From NCBI RefSeq assembly GCF_006542275.1, contig NZ_CP041217.1:558001-622000 (forward strand): a stretch of DNA of 64,000 bases, given 5' to 3'. Each line of letters starts with the position of its first letter. The stretch's first letter is position 1. The position numbers were made by a program, and so were the translations under genes. The notes beneath the pieces were generated by a model that saw only the letters and a program-made list of their open reading frames with translations, was not told where the DNA came from and ran no database searches. Source of the DNA: Saccharibacillus brassicae (GTDB lineage Bacteria; Bacillota; Bacilli; Paenibacillales; Paenibacillaceae). Below, in pieces: positions 29,201 to 40,100 of this stretch.

Positions 29201-32200
29201 CCGTCAGCAATGGCTTGATTAAGCGGCTTTAACAGTAGGGAGCCCACTCCTTCACCGGGCACGTAGCCATCTCCCCCGTCCCCGAAACTTTCGCATTTGC
29301 CTTTACTGGACATGAAGTTATACTGGCTCAAGAATAAATACTTGTTCGGATGTAAGGAAAGATTGACGCCACCGGCAATGGCAAGTTTGCATCTCCCTAA
29401 CTTGATACTATCGCATGCTGCATGCAATGCCGTTAAGGAAGAGGAGCACATGGTATCAATCGCCATGCTTGGTCCGTTAAAGTTGCAAAAGTATGAGACG
29501 CGATTCGCGATGGAGGAGGCGATTCCCGATAACGCGACAGGGTTACCTCTCATTTGGCTCTGTATGCCAAGAAACTGGTAGTCCATGAAGGTAGACCCTA
29601 CAAAAACTCCGATATTCCCGTTCTCGACTTTGCTCAGAGCCTCTCTCGTATACCCAGCATCCTCTAACGTTTCATAGACGCACTCCAAGAACAATCGCTC
29701 TTGCGGGTCCATATATTCCGCATCTTCAGGCGAGATATTGAAAAACAATGGATCGAATTTATCGACATCATTGATAAACCCTCCCCATTTGCTATTGATC
29801 TTTCCAGTTTTAAACTTGTCCGCATCATAATGGCGCTTGTAATCCCAACGTTCCTCAGGAATCTCAACGACACAGTCCTTTCCGAGCTTTAGATTTCCCC
29901 AGAATTCATGGATGTTGTTAGCCTGCGGATATCGGCCGGAGAGGCCTATAATGGCGATATCCATATGACTGCCGTCATGCCCTTGCGCCACATCCCTATG
30001 GTAATCTGTCCTCATTGGCTCAAGGACGCTTGATAATATTGCAGTTTTTTTGTGCTCCTCACCCTGGTCGTTGGATAAGTTATCAAGGGAAGCGTGGATT
30101 TCGAACAATTCCATCAGCTTTTCGCTGTATGTCTGCATGAAATAATCCGCTAATGCCTGGATGGTTTGATATTCAAAGAATATCGTCAGCGAAATCGGTC
30201 CAAGTGTATTATTCACTTCTTCTGCCAACTGCTTAATCATGACGGAGTCGATGCCATAGCTCTCCAACGAAACGTCCGATTCAATCCGGTCGATCGGGAT
30301 GCTGCTGACCATTGCGAGCAGCTGCTTACAATAAAGGACCGTCTTCTCTTTCATAATCGTCGGCGTAAGCTGTGCCAAATCCGCTTGAGCTGCAATAGGT
30401 TCTTTTCGTTCGATGATTGGAGCTGTCGGTTTGACTTCCTCTGTACGTTTCGGTACATGTGCTCCGATTAATTCTGCGCTAGCATTGACACCTGATATCC
30501 AGTAACGCTCCTTCGCAAACGGATAGGTTGGCAGGCTGATTCGTTTTGGCGTCGTGTCCATGTGAAGGCTTTCCCAATTCATATCCAGACCCTTCACCCA
30601 GAAACCAAGCAGCTTCCCATACTTCCCTTTACTAATCCAGGAATCGATCGCCTTCTGCAAATCATCATCTGCTTTGAAGATGGCTAACGTATCCTTCTCT
30701 CTTATGACACGGCCAACGTACAGTTCTTCCACGTCATCATCGCCAGCCAAATATCCATTTAATTTCCGCTCCAGCTCATGGATCGAGGTAACGGTCGTAC
30801 CCAATCGTACTTCCATCGCTTCGCGCCCGACTTGCAAGGTGTATGCAATATCCGGTAGATCTTGGTCCTCATACTTTTCCAGTCTGATTTGCCGTAATAG
30901 TTGACTTGCCCGTTCTTTGAGATTCTCCTCCTCCTTCCCTGACAATACAATGACTGCAGGGTTGTCAGTCGTAATGATTGGTGCGACCTCTGATTTTTGC
31001 TCAGGCATGTATTCTTCGATCACAAGATGGGCGTTTGATCCCCCTGCACCAAAGGCCGATATCCCCGCAAGTCTAGGCACTTCCCTCTTGGCACCGTCCT
31101 GCACAATGACTGGCCTTTTCCATTCTTCCAGCTCATGTTGCACTTTGAACGGCGTCTTCTCAAAATCGATGTTCGGATTTGATTCACTGGAATGCAAACT
31201 TGGCACGAGCTTCCTGTACTTCATCTGCAGCAGCACTTTTGTCACGCCTACGATTCCCGCCGCACTTTCCAGATGACCTATATTACTTTTGACCGAACCG
31301 ATCGAACAGAATTGCTTATCGACCGTTTGATCTTCAAATGCCTTGGTCAGTGCTGTTATTTCAATTGGATCCCCGAGCGCCGTTCCAGTACCGTGAGCTT
31401 CGATGTAACTGAAATGTCTGGCATCTACATTCGCATCTTTCATTGCTCTTCTGATCATGCTCGCCTGTGCATTCGGATTCGGTACGGTGTAGCCATTGGT
31501 CCTTCCGCCGTGATTGATTGCCGATCCCTTGATTACGCCGTAGATCTGGTCCCGGTCCTCAATCGCTTTGGACAACGGTTTAAGTAGAATGGAACCGACA
31601 CCTTCACCTGGCACATAACCGTCGCCGCCGGTACCGAAGCTTTCGCATCTTCCTTTACTTGACATAAAATTACCGCGGTCAAGCAACAAGTATTTATTCG
31701 GGTGAATCGAAATATTAACGCCGCCAGCAATCGCTAGCTCGCATTCTCCTTGATGAATGCTTTGGCAGGCCAGGTGGATCGCAATCAATGATGAGGAACA
31801 CATCGTATTTAATCCGATGCTCGGGCCATGAAAGTTACAGAAATAAGAGACGCGATTCGCAATAGAAGACGTTATCCCGCTAAGCGCAACCTTGTGACCT
31901 TTCGCTTGTTCCTGCGCTCCATAAAGCTGGTACTCGTCATACATGACGCCAACGTATACACCTACATTCCCTTCCATGCCGGACCCTTGAACTTTACTTA
32001 AAGCCTCTCTCGTATATCCCGCATCTTCCAACGTTTCTAGAACGCATTCCAAAAATAACCGCTCCTGAGGATCCATGAACTCGGCTTCGCGTGGTGTAAT
32101 ATTAAAAAATAACGGATCAAATCGATCGACATCATCTAAAAATCCACCCCACTGTGCCATCGACTTATTTTCATCTGCAAAAAGACGATAGTCCCAGCGC

Positions 32201-34146
32201 TCTTTCGGTATCTCGGTTATGCTATCCTTTCTATTGCATAAATTCTCCCAAAGTTCATCCACATTCTTGGCTTGCGGATACCGTCCTGCCATACCAATGA
32301 TGGCGATATCTTCCTTCGTTGGTGTAGATCTGTTTGGTTTGTCCAAAGATGCGAATCGTTGATGTCTCGATCTTCTCTTTGACGGTTGCAAGGGCACATG
32401 TCTAGCTGAAGATGCTGCTGCAGGCTGCCGAATGTGGTGTGCAACACCCAACAGATCAATTAATTTATCCCTATGAGAATCCAGAAAGTAATCAGCGACA
32501 GACCGAATGTTCTGATATTCAAAGAACAGTGTCTTCGAGAGTGAACCAAAACTTTTCTCCAGCTCATCCGTCATTCGCATAATGACTAATGAATCGATTC
32601 CATACTTCTCCATCGGTGCGTCTGATTCGATCCGATTAACCGGAAGTTTTATAACGGACGAGAGCAGCTTTTTGAAATAATGCTCTGCTTTTTCTTGCAG
32701 CGTTTCTTGCGATACCGCCAGCCGATGACCACCTTCTGCTTCTGTTCCAAAGCTTCCCTTTGAATCCATGCTCCCACTGGCTTTATCCCCTAATTGGTGA
32801 AGGAATGTACTACGAAGCTTCTCGCGGTCTCCCTCCATAATCATCACCTGATCATGATCTTGAACTAGCGCTTGATACAAGGCATTGATACCGGTCTCCG
32901 TTTTTAGAGGGGTCATCCCCACACGCTCAGCCATGCGCCGCTCGATCTCCTTGTCGACATGCATGCCACCTTGCGCCCATAACGGCCAGTTGATCGAGAC
33001 CGTTTTCCCCCGACGTTCTCCCTTCTCAGCCAACCGATTACGGTAGCTCGCAAAAGCGTCCATAAACGCGTTCGCTGCCGCATAATCAGCCTGTCCTGGA
33101 TTCCCGGTCTCCGCCGCTCCTGATGAGAAAAGTAGCATAAAATCAAGATTCATTTGGCTTGTGAACGTATCGAGGTTGTGCAAGCCAGTTACTTTTGGCT
33201 TCAATACCTCGGCGAATTCTTCTTCGGTTTTGTGAAGAATATATTGATCACGAATGATACCCGCACCATGAAAAATCCCGTTTAATCCGCCATAGGCTTC
33301 CGTTATACCCGTGATCAATGCCTTCACTTGTGCTTTGTCTGTTATATCCACTCGCCGATAGTCGACGACGGCTCCCTGTTCCTTCAAGTCGTTCAACTGG
33401 GTCTGTTTCGCTTCGGGCAGCTCCGATCTTCCCGTTAGGATCAAGGTGACATCCTTGATTTGTCTGGCTATCTCTTCGGTGAAGATCAGACCTAAACCTC
33501 CGGACCCGCCAGTTATCAGATAGACACCGCCTTCCTTCCACGGAATTCCTAGATCGCCGCTTCTCTCAAGCATCTCTGTCTCTTCCAGACTCTTCGTATA
33601 TCTTACGTCTTCCACATAGCTAATCTCACGATCATTAAGATTCTGGCTGTCCGCTTCCAGCATTGCGACTACATGTTCCAACTTGCTTCCGTCAGACAGC
33701 TGAATAATCTGATATTTCAGCTTCGGATTTTCGAGCTGCGCTGTCTTTAAGAGCCCTCCTAAACCTCGAAACAGTTCTTTATCGCCGCTGGCGAAAACAA
33801 CAAGTTGAATGAGAACATTGCCTTTTGGCTTACTTGAAAGCATACTTTTAACGGCAATAAACAATTGCTTTGCGTATCGTTCATACCGTGTACTTAAATC
33901 CGTAGATTCACTTCGAAAAATTCGGCATCTCGCCCCTTGAAGGCGAGATGCCAATTGTTCGGAGGTTATCTGCTGGTCCGATTCGCACAAAATGACTTCG
34001 CGCTGTTCATACAGTATACTTTCTGCCAGGATACGGTCTCTTTTTTTCCATATTGGATGCAGCATTAAGGAGCCCGCACCCGTTTGATCCTCAGCAGCAT
34101 GCAAACTCGCATTGGAATGAGTACCTTCAATTGTTCTAACCAACAT
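23239..34146 (-). CDS. Trans-AT PKS: KR-ACP-KS-ACP-KS-DH0-KR-ACP-KS0-ACP
   Basis: The largest megasynthase (about 3635 residues). The ATG at 34146 is chosen because GAGGG lies 7-8 bp upstream and it overlaps the previous stop by 11 bp; an in-frame ATG at 34188 lacks a good site. Numbered from 34188, the order is: KR (to about 480; GIIRD, B-type); ACP (Ser533); KS (626-1060, Cys797); ACP (Ser1315); KS (1410-1845, Cys1581); DH (about 2030-2320); KR (about 2330-2780, GIIRD); ACP (Ser2813); KS (2915-3350, Cys3085); and ACP (Ser3599). The DH has lost both catalytic residues (His to Tyr2061, Asp to Asn2234), so it is a non-dehydrating relic. The last KS keeps Cys but has AAASGA in place of AHGTGT (His to Ala3220), marking a non-elongating KS0. 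The first KR belongs to the module begun by the DH at the end of the preceding protein. Confidence 0.93.
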   Translation of the reverse strand: MLVRTIEGTHSNASLHAAEDQTGAGSLMLHPIWKKRDRILAESILYEQREVILCESDQQITSEQLASRLQGARCRIFRSESTDLSTRYERYAKQLFIAVKSMLSSKPKGNVLIQLVVFASGDKELFRGLGGLLKTAQLENPKLKYQIIQLSDGSKLEHVVAMLEADSQNLNDREISYVEDVRYTKSLEETEMLERSGDLGIPWKEGGVYLITGGSGGLGLIFTEEIARQIKDVTLILTGRSELPEAKQTQLNDLKEQGAVVDYRRVDITDKAQVKALITGITEAYGGLNGIFHGAGIIRDQYILHKTEEEFAEVLKPKVTGLHNLDTFTSQMNLDFMLLFSSGAAETGNPGQADYAAANAFMDAFASYRNRLAEKGERRGKTVSINWPLWAQGGMHVDKEIERRMAERVGMTPLKTETGINALYQALVQDHDQVMIMEGDREKLRSTFLHQLGDKASGSMDSKGSFGTEAEGGHRLAVSQETLQEKAEHYFKKLLSSVIKLPVNRIESDAPMEKYGIDSLVIMRMTDELEKSFGSLSKTLFFEYQNIRSVADYFLDSHRDKLIDLLGVAHHIRQPAAASSARHVPLQPSKRRSRHQRFASLDKPNRSTPTKEDIAIIGMAGRYPQAKNVDELWENLCNRKDSITEIPKERWDYRLFADENKSMAQWGGFLDDVDRFDPLFFNITPREAEFMDPQERLFLECVLETLEDAGYTREALSKVQGSGMEGNVGVYVGVMYDEYQLYGAQEQAKGHKVALSGITSSIANRVSYFCNFHGPSIGLNTMCSSSLIAIHLACQSIHQGECELAIAGGVNISIHPNKYLLLDRGNFMSSKGRCESFGTGGDGYVPGEGVGSILLKPLSKAIEDRDQIYGVIKGSAINHGGRTNGYTVPNPNAQASMIRRAMKDANVDARHFSYIEAHGTGTALGDPIEITALTKAFEDQTVDKQFCSIGSVKSNIGHLESAAGIVGVTKVLLQMKYRKLVPSLHSSESNPNIDFEKTPFKVQHELEEWKRPVIVQDGAKREVPRLAGISAFGAGGSNAHLVIEEYMPEQKSEVAPIITTDNPAVIVLSGKEEENLKERASQLLRQIRLEKYEDQDLPDIAYTLQVGREAMEVRLGTTVTSIHELERKLNGYLAGDDDVEELYVGRVIREKDTLAIFKADDDLQKAIDSWISKGKYGKLLGFWVKGLDMNWESLHMDTTPKRISLPTYPFAKERYWISGVNASAELIGAHVPKRTEEVKPTAPIIERKEPIAAQADLAQLTPTIMKEKTVLYCKQLLAMVSSIPIDRIESDVSLESYGIDSVMIKQLAEEVNNTLGPISLTIFFEYQTIQALADYFMQTYSEKLMELFEIHASLDNLSNDQGEEHKKTAILSSVLEPMRTDYHRDVAQGHDGSHMDIAIIGLSGRYPQANNIHEFWGNLKLGKDCVVEIPEERWDYKRHYDADKFKTGKINSKWGGFINDVDKFDPLFFNISPEDAEYMDPQERLFLECVYETLEDAGYTREALSKVENGNIGVFVGSTFMDYQFLGIQSQMRGNPVALSGIASSIANRVSYFCNFNGPSMAIDTMCSSSLTALHAACDSIKLGRCKLAIAGGVNLSLHPNKYLFLSQYNFMSSKGKCESFGDGGDGYVPGEGVGSLLLKPLNQAIADGDQIYGVIKSTAVNHGGKTNGYSVPNPAALTQVIDKAITDANVNPRTISYIEAHGTGTSLGDPIEIAGLTRAFETHTKDKAFCSIGSAKSNIGHLEAAAGIAGVTKVLLQMKYKQYVPSLHSEVLNANIDFGQTPFSVQQELAEWKQPIVEIDGEKKEYPRIAGISSFGAGGSNSHVIIEEYVQGNQVDNPVEVTVNDPAVILLSAKRKENLKEQAVQLLEAIKAERLDNNHLANMAYTLQVGRECMEERLGFIVSSMDDLTEKLEKYVLGKHDITNLYRGNGKKQRNILTLFKSNEEFQNVIQLLVERKKYSTLLELWVTGIDVDWEKLHIHRKMKRISLPTYPFTRERYWLPELESDASVNVKAGYLHPMLHRNTSNFDGQKFSSIWTGNEFFLNDYAILGEKRLPEIAYLEMIRAAIHESVPRAEEYTIILKNITWSSPFTAKERSRELHIDIYRVEKDEIGYEIYSAGLTDQDEIVHGQGRAELVLRKKISQPERVDLHRIQAECSGTVLSGSQCYSKLNAIGIECGSGLQGIDHLHIGNGSVLAKLVLPESLREESEFYILHPTILNSAIQAMIGLSISHGETKAKAISQPWLPVSLEELELTGCCTESMWVIVRTSESNHFDTNVRNVHIDLCDENGNIRVRLKNFRFRALEAVDDSKTAIGSMMVHPVWEKSVILQAETPEYVLRNIFLCEADQTMSSEAIESQIKGVRCTIFRSEARDLHVRFEQYAIQLFGALQNILLSKPKGHVLSQLVVFTGDDRELFRGLGGLLKTAQLENPKLMFQIIQMPAGSKVEEITATLEADSHSPKDREVKYEAGARYTKSFEESGLSDRNEKDEQPWKEGGVYLLTGGAGGLGLIFAEEISRTIKDVKLILTGRSALSEEKEAQLYALKGRGANVQYKRVDITDRNQVQTLIDEIVEDYGRLNGIFHSAGIIRDQLIIHKSEEEFAEVLGPKVTGLLHLDTFTSGMNLDFIILFSSGAGEFGNPGQADYSAANAFMDGYASYRNKLVAKGERQGRTISINWSLWEQGGMHVDKEIEKIMFDNLGMVPLKSETGINALYQALDQNQDQVLVMEGNTGKIRVKILLTELADNTQQPQKQVREVNFDRLKEQAIHKLTVLFGESIKLCSDQINVQEPFETYGVDSVKLTLLNKKLTDHFKDASSTIFFEYRNIEALSTYLASEYPYECTQWIGDDISDEDASRPQRLISKNPFEESHVFPTLLPNRSRLGAKKRNRYDAGSGSQEEEQIAVIGVSGRFPMARNIHEFWDNLKSGTNCITELSEERWSLGGFFNPNREEALSKQQSFSKWGGFLEGYADFDPLFFNISPAEAQRMDPQERLFLEQCWKAVEDAGYVPSKMDESIRNQIGVFGGVTKTGFNLWNETSNQFYNTSFASMVNRLSYVMDFHGPSVPVDTMCSSSLTALHQACESIRHGETSMAVVGAVNLYAHPSNYTSLAQGGLLSDRSSSTVFGKGGNGFIPSEGVGAVVLKKLSDAERDKDHIWAVIKGSAVSHSGRTNGYNVPDPVKQSAVIQKALDAAGIDPRSIRHIEAAASGAEMVDAIEMSAITKVFGKSRDGENNFYTLGSIKASLGHGESVSGMAQFIKALLQLKHKLICPTRLPEQLNPSINFDALPFTVETKLAEWPEMELDGGRSPRRIGINSFGAGGVYSHVIVEEYESPTDNTYVSTDETPSLFVFSAKTSHTLRSYVEIWKAYLEKHPSLDLRRLAYVLQLRREPMKRRFAVVAHNTGELITSMEKFLIEESDHRTEFASLEPIHDDRIEQLIVQKNWSALAQLWLNGISIPWGELYSDYAPQHMPELPTYPFKAKRFWPNEIEQRHPGEIEAENQPFISLDDILSVSVQPEKTLAPPIAEPENESGFIPVVIEEDTKFLYGVMEIEQRIKDILFDLLYLDDLDEFDVEANFMELGLDSILVGKFIHTLNSQLGLSLNDTIIFDYSTTSKLADYMATHLKPRRLNESYA

Positions 34147-37100
34147 AAGCCATGCCCTCGCTTTCTGCTTCCAGCGCTCTGAATGCAAATTTTCTCATCC
34201 GTACCTGGATCACCCCGTTCTCATCACACAGGTCGATATCCAGCTTTTGCATGTGTTGATCTGTATTAACGCCATCGCTCATTCTGACGATTGCCCACAT
34301 ACACTTACTGCATTGGCCAATAATGTCCAACTCTTCGAGCGCGAATGGCACCTTCGTTGTTCGTTCGCTGATTCCCTCTTTCGCTTGGTTGCCGATGGTC
34401 AAGCCGATTGTAGCCTGGATTGCGGAGTCCATCAGGCTTGGATGCAGGATATAGTCACCCGCGCCTGCGCTTACTGATTCCGGTATGATCAACTTAGCTA
34501 ATACTTGACGTTCTCCGATATATAAGCACTCAATCCCTCTATGGCCGCTTCCATAATCGACCCCGAGCGCGCTAAACCAATCGTAGCATTTAGTACTGCC
34601 GATGAAACGCTCACTGCAGTCGGCTTGCACCGCACGAATATCGACCTCTTCTGTATGCTCGTGACTGGTCTTTGACAAAAAGACCGCTCGCCCTTGACAA
34701 TGAACGACCGTCTCTTCTTCCCCATTCGCGCCTTCGCTGTATATCTCAAAACCAATTTCCCGATCTTCTTCGGGATAGATTCCGATATGCAGCTCTTGAC
34801 TTGATCCTTTCACAGCAAAAGGTGTTGACCATACGATATTTTTCAATCGAATATCATGACCTTCTCCCCATAAAGCGGATTGCCGCAGCGCTGCTCTGGT
34901 CATCTCCATGTAGGCTGCTCCGGGCAATATGTTCTCACCCATCACGACATGATCCTTCAAGAAAAACTCTTTACCGGTCAGCGTACTGCTGAATCGCTGC
35001 TCTTCCAAATTCGAAGTGTTGCGATGGAGCAACGGGTTCAAATAACCCACCGCCTGCACGAACACTGGGCTGTTATTCTCTGCTGGAGCTTCTCTTTCCA
35101 TCAGCCAATAACGTTCCCGGGCGAAAGGATACGTTGGCAAGCTAATTCTTTCAGGCTTCTTTTGGCTGTATAGTTTAGCCCAGTCGACGTCTAGGCCGGT
35201 TACCCACAAGCCAAGCAACTTATCGTATTTTCCTTTGTTAATCCACGATTCAATGGCAAACTGAATGTCTTCATCAAATCCTAGCACTGCTCCCAACGCT
35301 TTATCGCCTGTCACATACCCTCGATATATACCTTCTGCTTCACCTAGATGTTCTACAAATGCAGTGAGCTTACGTTCCAATTGCTCCAAGGAAGTTACCG
35401 TTATCGCCAACCGCTCTTCCATCGCAACCCGTCCGACTTGGAGCGTATACGCGATACGGATCAAATCCCTGTTCGTATACTGATCTTTTCTTATCCAAGC
35501 CAACAAATTTCCGGCATGCTCCCGAAGCTTCTCGTCGCTCTTGGCCGATAACAAGATGATAACCGGATTATGAAGGCTGTACGCCAGGTTATCGCTTGTT
35601 GTCTCTGCCTGCATGTATTCCTCAATGATGACGTGCGCATTTGCGCCCCCTGCGCCAAAGGAGGATAATCCCGCACGCCGCGGATATCTCACGTTGTTAA
35701 TGATCGGCCGTACCCACTCAGACAACTCCTGCTGGACGAAGAACGGCATTCTGTTGAAATCAATGCGTGGATTCAGTTCCTTAGCATGCAGGGAGGGTGC
35801 AATCTGCCCATACTTCATTTGCAGCAGCACTTTGGTCAAACCTGCAATCCCCGCTGCGCTTTCCAAATGTCCGATGTTCGACTTGATCGATCCGATTGCG
35901 CAAAACTGCTTATCGGTCGTATTCTCTTCGAACGCACCTGCCAGCGCCGCAACCTCAATTGGATCGCCCAGCTCCGTACCTGTGCCGTGCGCTTCAATAT
36001 AGCTAATCGTTCTTGCATCCATATTGGCTCGCCGCAGCGCTTCTTTGGTCAATTGGCGCTGCATATTTGGATTGGGAACGGTATATCCGTTCGTTCTTCC
36101 TCCCGCATTGATCATCGTTCCCTTGATCACGCCGTAAATATGATCGCCGTCACGTTCAGCGGCTGATAGTGGCTTTAAGACAACCGCTCCGACTCCCTCC
36201 CCGTCTACAAAACCGTCTGCTCCAGCGCCAAATGCCTTGCATTCACGACCTGAAGACAGCATCGTTTTTCCGGACAACCGTTGATAATGGTAAGGGTCTA
36301 CAATTAAATTGACGCCACCGGCAATGACACATTCACTCGTTCCGTTATAAAGGCTTTCCATCGCCATATGAATCCCCACCAGCGAAGAAGAGCACGCAGT
36401 ATCGACGGCCATGCTTGGCCCTTGAAAGTTCATCACGTAAGAAACACGATTCGCGATGGACCAGAATGAGGCCCCAGTGATGTAGTCCGCATTCATCGCG
36501 CCAACGAAGACGCCGACTCTTCTCGATGCACACAAATTCTCAGGTGTGTATCCCGCATCTTCGATACTCGCATTTACCGTTTCTAAAAACAATCGCTCTT
36601 GCGGGTCCATTTGCTCTGCTTCTCTTGGCGATATGCCAAAAAAGACCGGATCAAACTTATCGATATCGTCAATAAAACCGCCCCACTTGGTGTAAATCCC
36701 GCCAAATGCCTTTTTATCCTCGGTATAATAGGTTTTCCAATCCCATCTGTCCTTCGGGATCTCGGAAATGCTGCTCTTTCCGTTTTTTAATAACTCCCAT
36801 AGCGCATCTGTACTGTTAGCACCTGGATAACGTCCCGCTAAGCCGATAATAGCGATGTCCTGTACACCAGGATAACCACTATGACTTGACGCAATTGTTC
36901 TTTCCTTGTTGTCCGCAATGGGAACCTCTATCATCACTGTTTCCGGCTCGCCTTTCGATATTGCCCGGTTTTTAATCAGATCACGTTCACCCATAACAAC
37001 TTGATTGGTTGAAGCAACATATTTAGCCAGCAATACTTCGTGATAATGGTCTATAACATAATCGGCAAGCTCATCCAACGAATTGTACTCATAGAAAAGA

Positions 37101-40100
37101 GTGCTGGATATTGAACCGAAAACCTTTTCTAGTCGATCGGTCAGCTCCATAATCATGAGAGAATTGAAATCGAATTGCTCAAAGCTCTTTTTACCGATCA
37201 CTTGCTTCACGGACATTTTAGTAACTGCAGCAATCATTCCAGCAATTTCTTCTTTTACTTTCTCTTTATCGATCTCTGGCCGACTCGTTTCGATCCCAAT
37301 ACGACTGGAATCCGCCTCCCGATGATCGGTTACGGTCTGGTTTACTGGAAGTCGAAGATTGTTTTCGTACCCATACAGAACCCCAATGTTCTGATAACCA
37401 CTCGATAAAATCGAAAACAGCGCATCCATGCCAACCTCGTCGGGTAAACCTTCCCATCCCTTTTCCTGTTTCATGCGATGTTTGTCCGACTCCGATAATT
37501 GCATTCCGCCCGATATCCAGAGTGGCCAATTGACCGAGATAGTCTTGCCGGATGCATATCCTTTTTGACATTCGCCATCTCGATATGCTGCAAAACAATC
37601 CATAAACCCATTCGCATAGGCATAATCGGATTGACCTTTATTCCCAAAAGTTGAGGTAACCGACGAGAAATAGACCATAAAATCTACATTGTCAGTGTAT
37701 TTATTCAAGTAGACCGTTCCAGCTACTTTAGCTTCCATAACCTGTCCAAAGTCGCTCCATTCTTTTTGGAAAAATAGCCGGTCTTTGATGACCCCAGCGC
37801 AATGGAAAATACCTTTGACAGGTCCAAGCTCTCGATTGATATCGACGATTACCTGCTTTACATCGCTCTCAACAGCAAGGTCGCAACTTTTATAAATGAC
37901 ACGGTCACCAGGGATTGAGGCAAGCAGTCGATTCGTACTCGCATCATGCGGGGACCTACCAAGTAGAACGATGGTAGATAGCGGATATCGACTAAGATAA
38001 CTCGCTACAACATGGCCAATTCCGCCTAATCCACCAGTGATAAGGTATACACCCTTAAATTGTATGTTACTTGACGATGCAACCTTAGCTTCCTGCAGTT
38101 CTTTTTCCATTCTTACGTTATGGTCATATTTAATTTCATTCGAAGAAGCATAATGGAAGAGCTCCTCACATACCTTCTGAGCATCCACATTCAGCCAGTG
38201 ATGGGACAATGTTCGAAACCGGAAAGTTGGATGTTCCAAACTGATCGTTTGCATCATAGGACCGAGTCCCGCATAAAAAGGATAATTTTCATGATGGTTG
38301 GCATTTAGTAAAGCTAAAACATTGTAATTTCGTTTCCCGGTTACTCTTATCAATGCTTTGCATAGCAAAAACAACGGATGCGCCACCTCTTTTGCCTGAT
38401 TCAATGGCGATTCGTTGTTATTGGTGATTTCAGGAACTATCAGCAGATTCTTAAAATCAATTTCATGCATTGCAAAATGTTCAAGTAGCGTATGATAATC
38501 GAGTTCGTTATAGACATTGATTTGATAGATCGGATACTCAGCTTTAAATTGAGGTCCAGTTTTAACCAGAATGACCTTCCCAACCAGATTTGACTCCGTT
38601 AGTACTTTGTAATTCGATTCATCGCGATCCAATAAAATGACGGTTTCTTGTTTGAAATTTTGACCCCTGGGAATAGACCTTTCTATCCAATGAGGTGCAT
38701 AATAGAGTAATTTTGGCGCTTTCTCCGGTAATGCCTTCAGTACGAAATCCTCAATTGCTACAAGCGGTTGACCTTCTCGATCATAAATAGCAATCTGGCA
38801 TTTCATATAACGATTCGTTACATTATGATCGGTAATTTTGATCCGAGAATAGCAGGGAGCGACAAGCTTTCGATAAACTCTGACTTTGCCAATCGAGTAG
38901 GGCAAATATGTAGCATTGAGTGATCTCCATTGTTCACTAACAACAACGGCATGCAAAGCGCCGTCAAGAAGGATTGGATGAATAATTCCATTTTCATAGC
39001 GAACAGGTTCCAACCCATCATCCACGCGGGCCAACAATTCATCATTGCGGTTATACACCGTTTGGACAACTCGATAAGTTGGGCCATACTGGACACTTGC
39101 CCCCAAGTGCTGTCGATAGATCTCGTTCTTATTAAAACTTACGTGAGCAAGTGCAACAAAATGATCGAGATCGAATGATTCTGGTACACGATCCTGTGAT
39201 GTACTATACGCGCCCGTGACGACGATGTTATCCCCGCTACTGACAACAAACGTCATGACCGACGTATCTATAGAAAGTGTGAGGCATGTATCCTGCTCCC
39301 TCAGCACAACGGATTGCAGCAACCTCAAATTGTCGATTGCGATCTCCTCATACGTGACATGGTACATTTCCAATGCTTTCATGACCATTTCCAGATAAAA
39401 AGCCCCGGGAACGACCACATCCCCATGAATGACATGATCTTTCACGAGCTCGCTTTGATTGTTCAAGTTCACCGTATAATGTATATTGTGTCTTTCTCTT
39501 AAGATATTGTCAAAAAACGTATGCCCAACAGATGTCGTTAAACGGCTCTGTTCATTGCGCACTGGCTCAATCCAATACCGTTTCTTCTCAAACGGATAGA
39601 CAGGTAATGAAAGTTTCTGATAACGACGATTCTCGTACAATTTCCGCCAATTAATCTCGCATCCTTTAATATAAAGGTCTCTCAAACTTTCCAAATTAGC
39701 CTTGTATGCAGGAGAATCAGGATCCATTGCCGTTAATTTGCCAATCAAGTTATCGCATATCGTAGAATCAGGAGTAACGGTTGTTTTACCTTTCACGTTC
39801 GAATAATCATTTTCCAACATGGCCAGTAATTGTTCTTTGGTCTCTACGATAAAGGAGATCCGTTCGTCAAAATGAGTCCGCCCTACGCTAAGTGTAAAAG
39901 CGATATCTCCAATCGTTTGTCCATCTGAGGCTTTTAACCATGCACGGAGCTGGCTGATTTTGCCCCTTAAACTCTCTTTCGACTTGGCAGATACAGGGAT
40001 TAGGTAATATGAATGATCAGAATTGGACCGGTTCGTGCCACCACTATACTCTTCAATGACAACATGACTATTCGTACCGCTGAACCCGAACGAGCTGACC

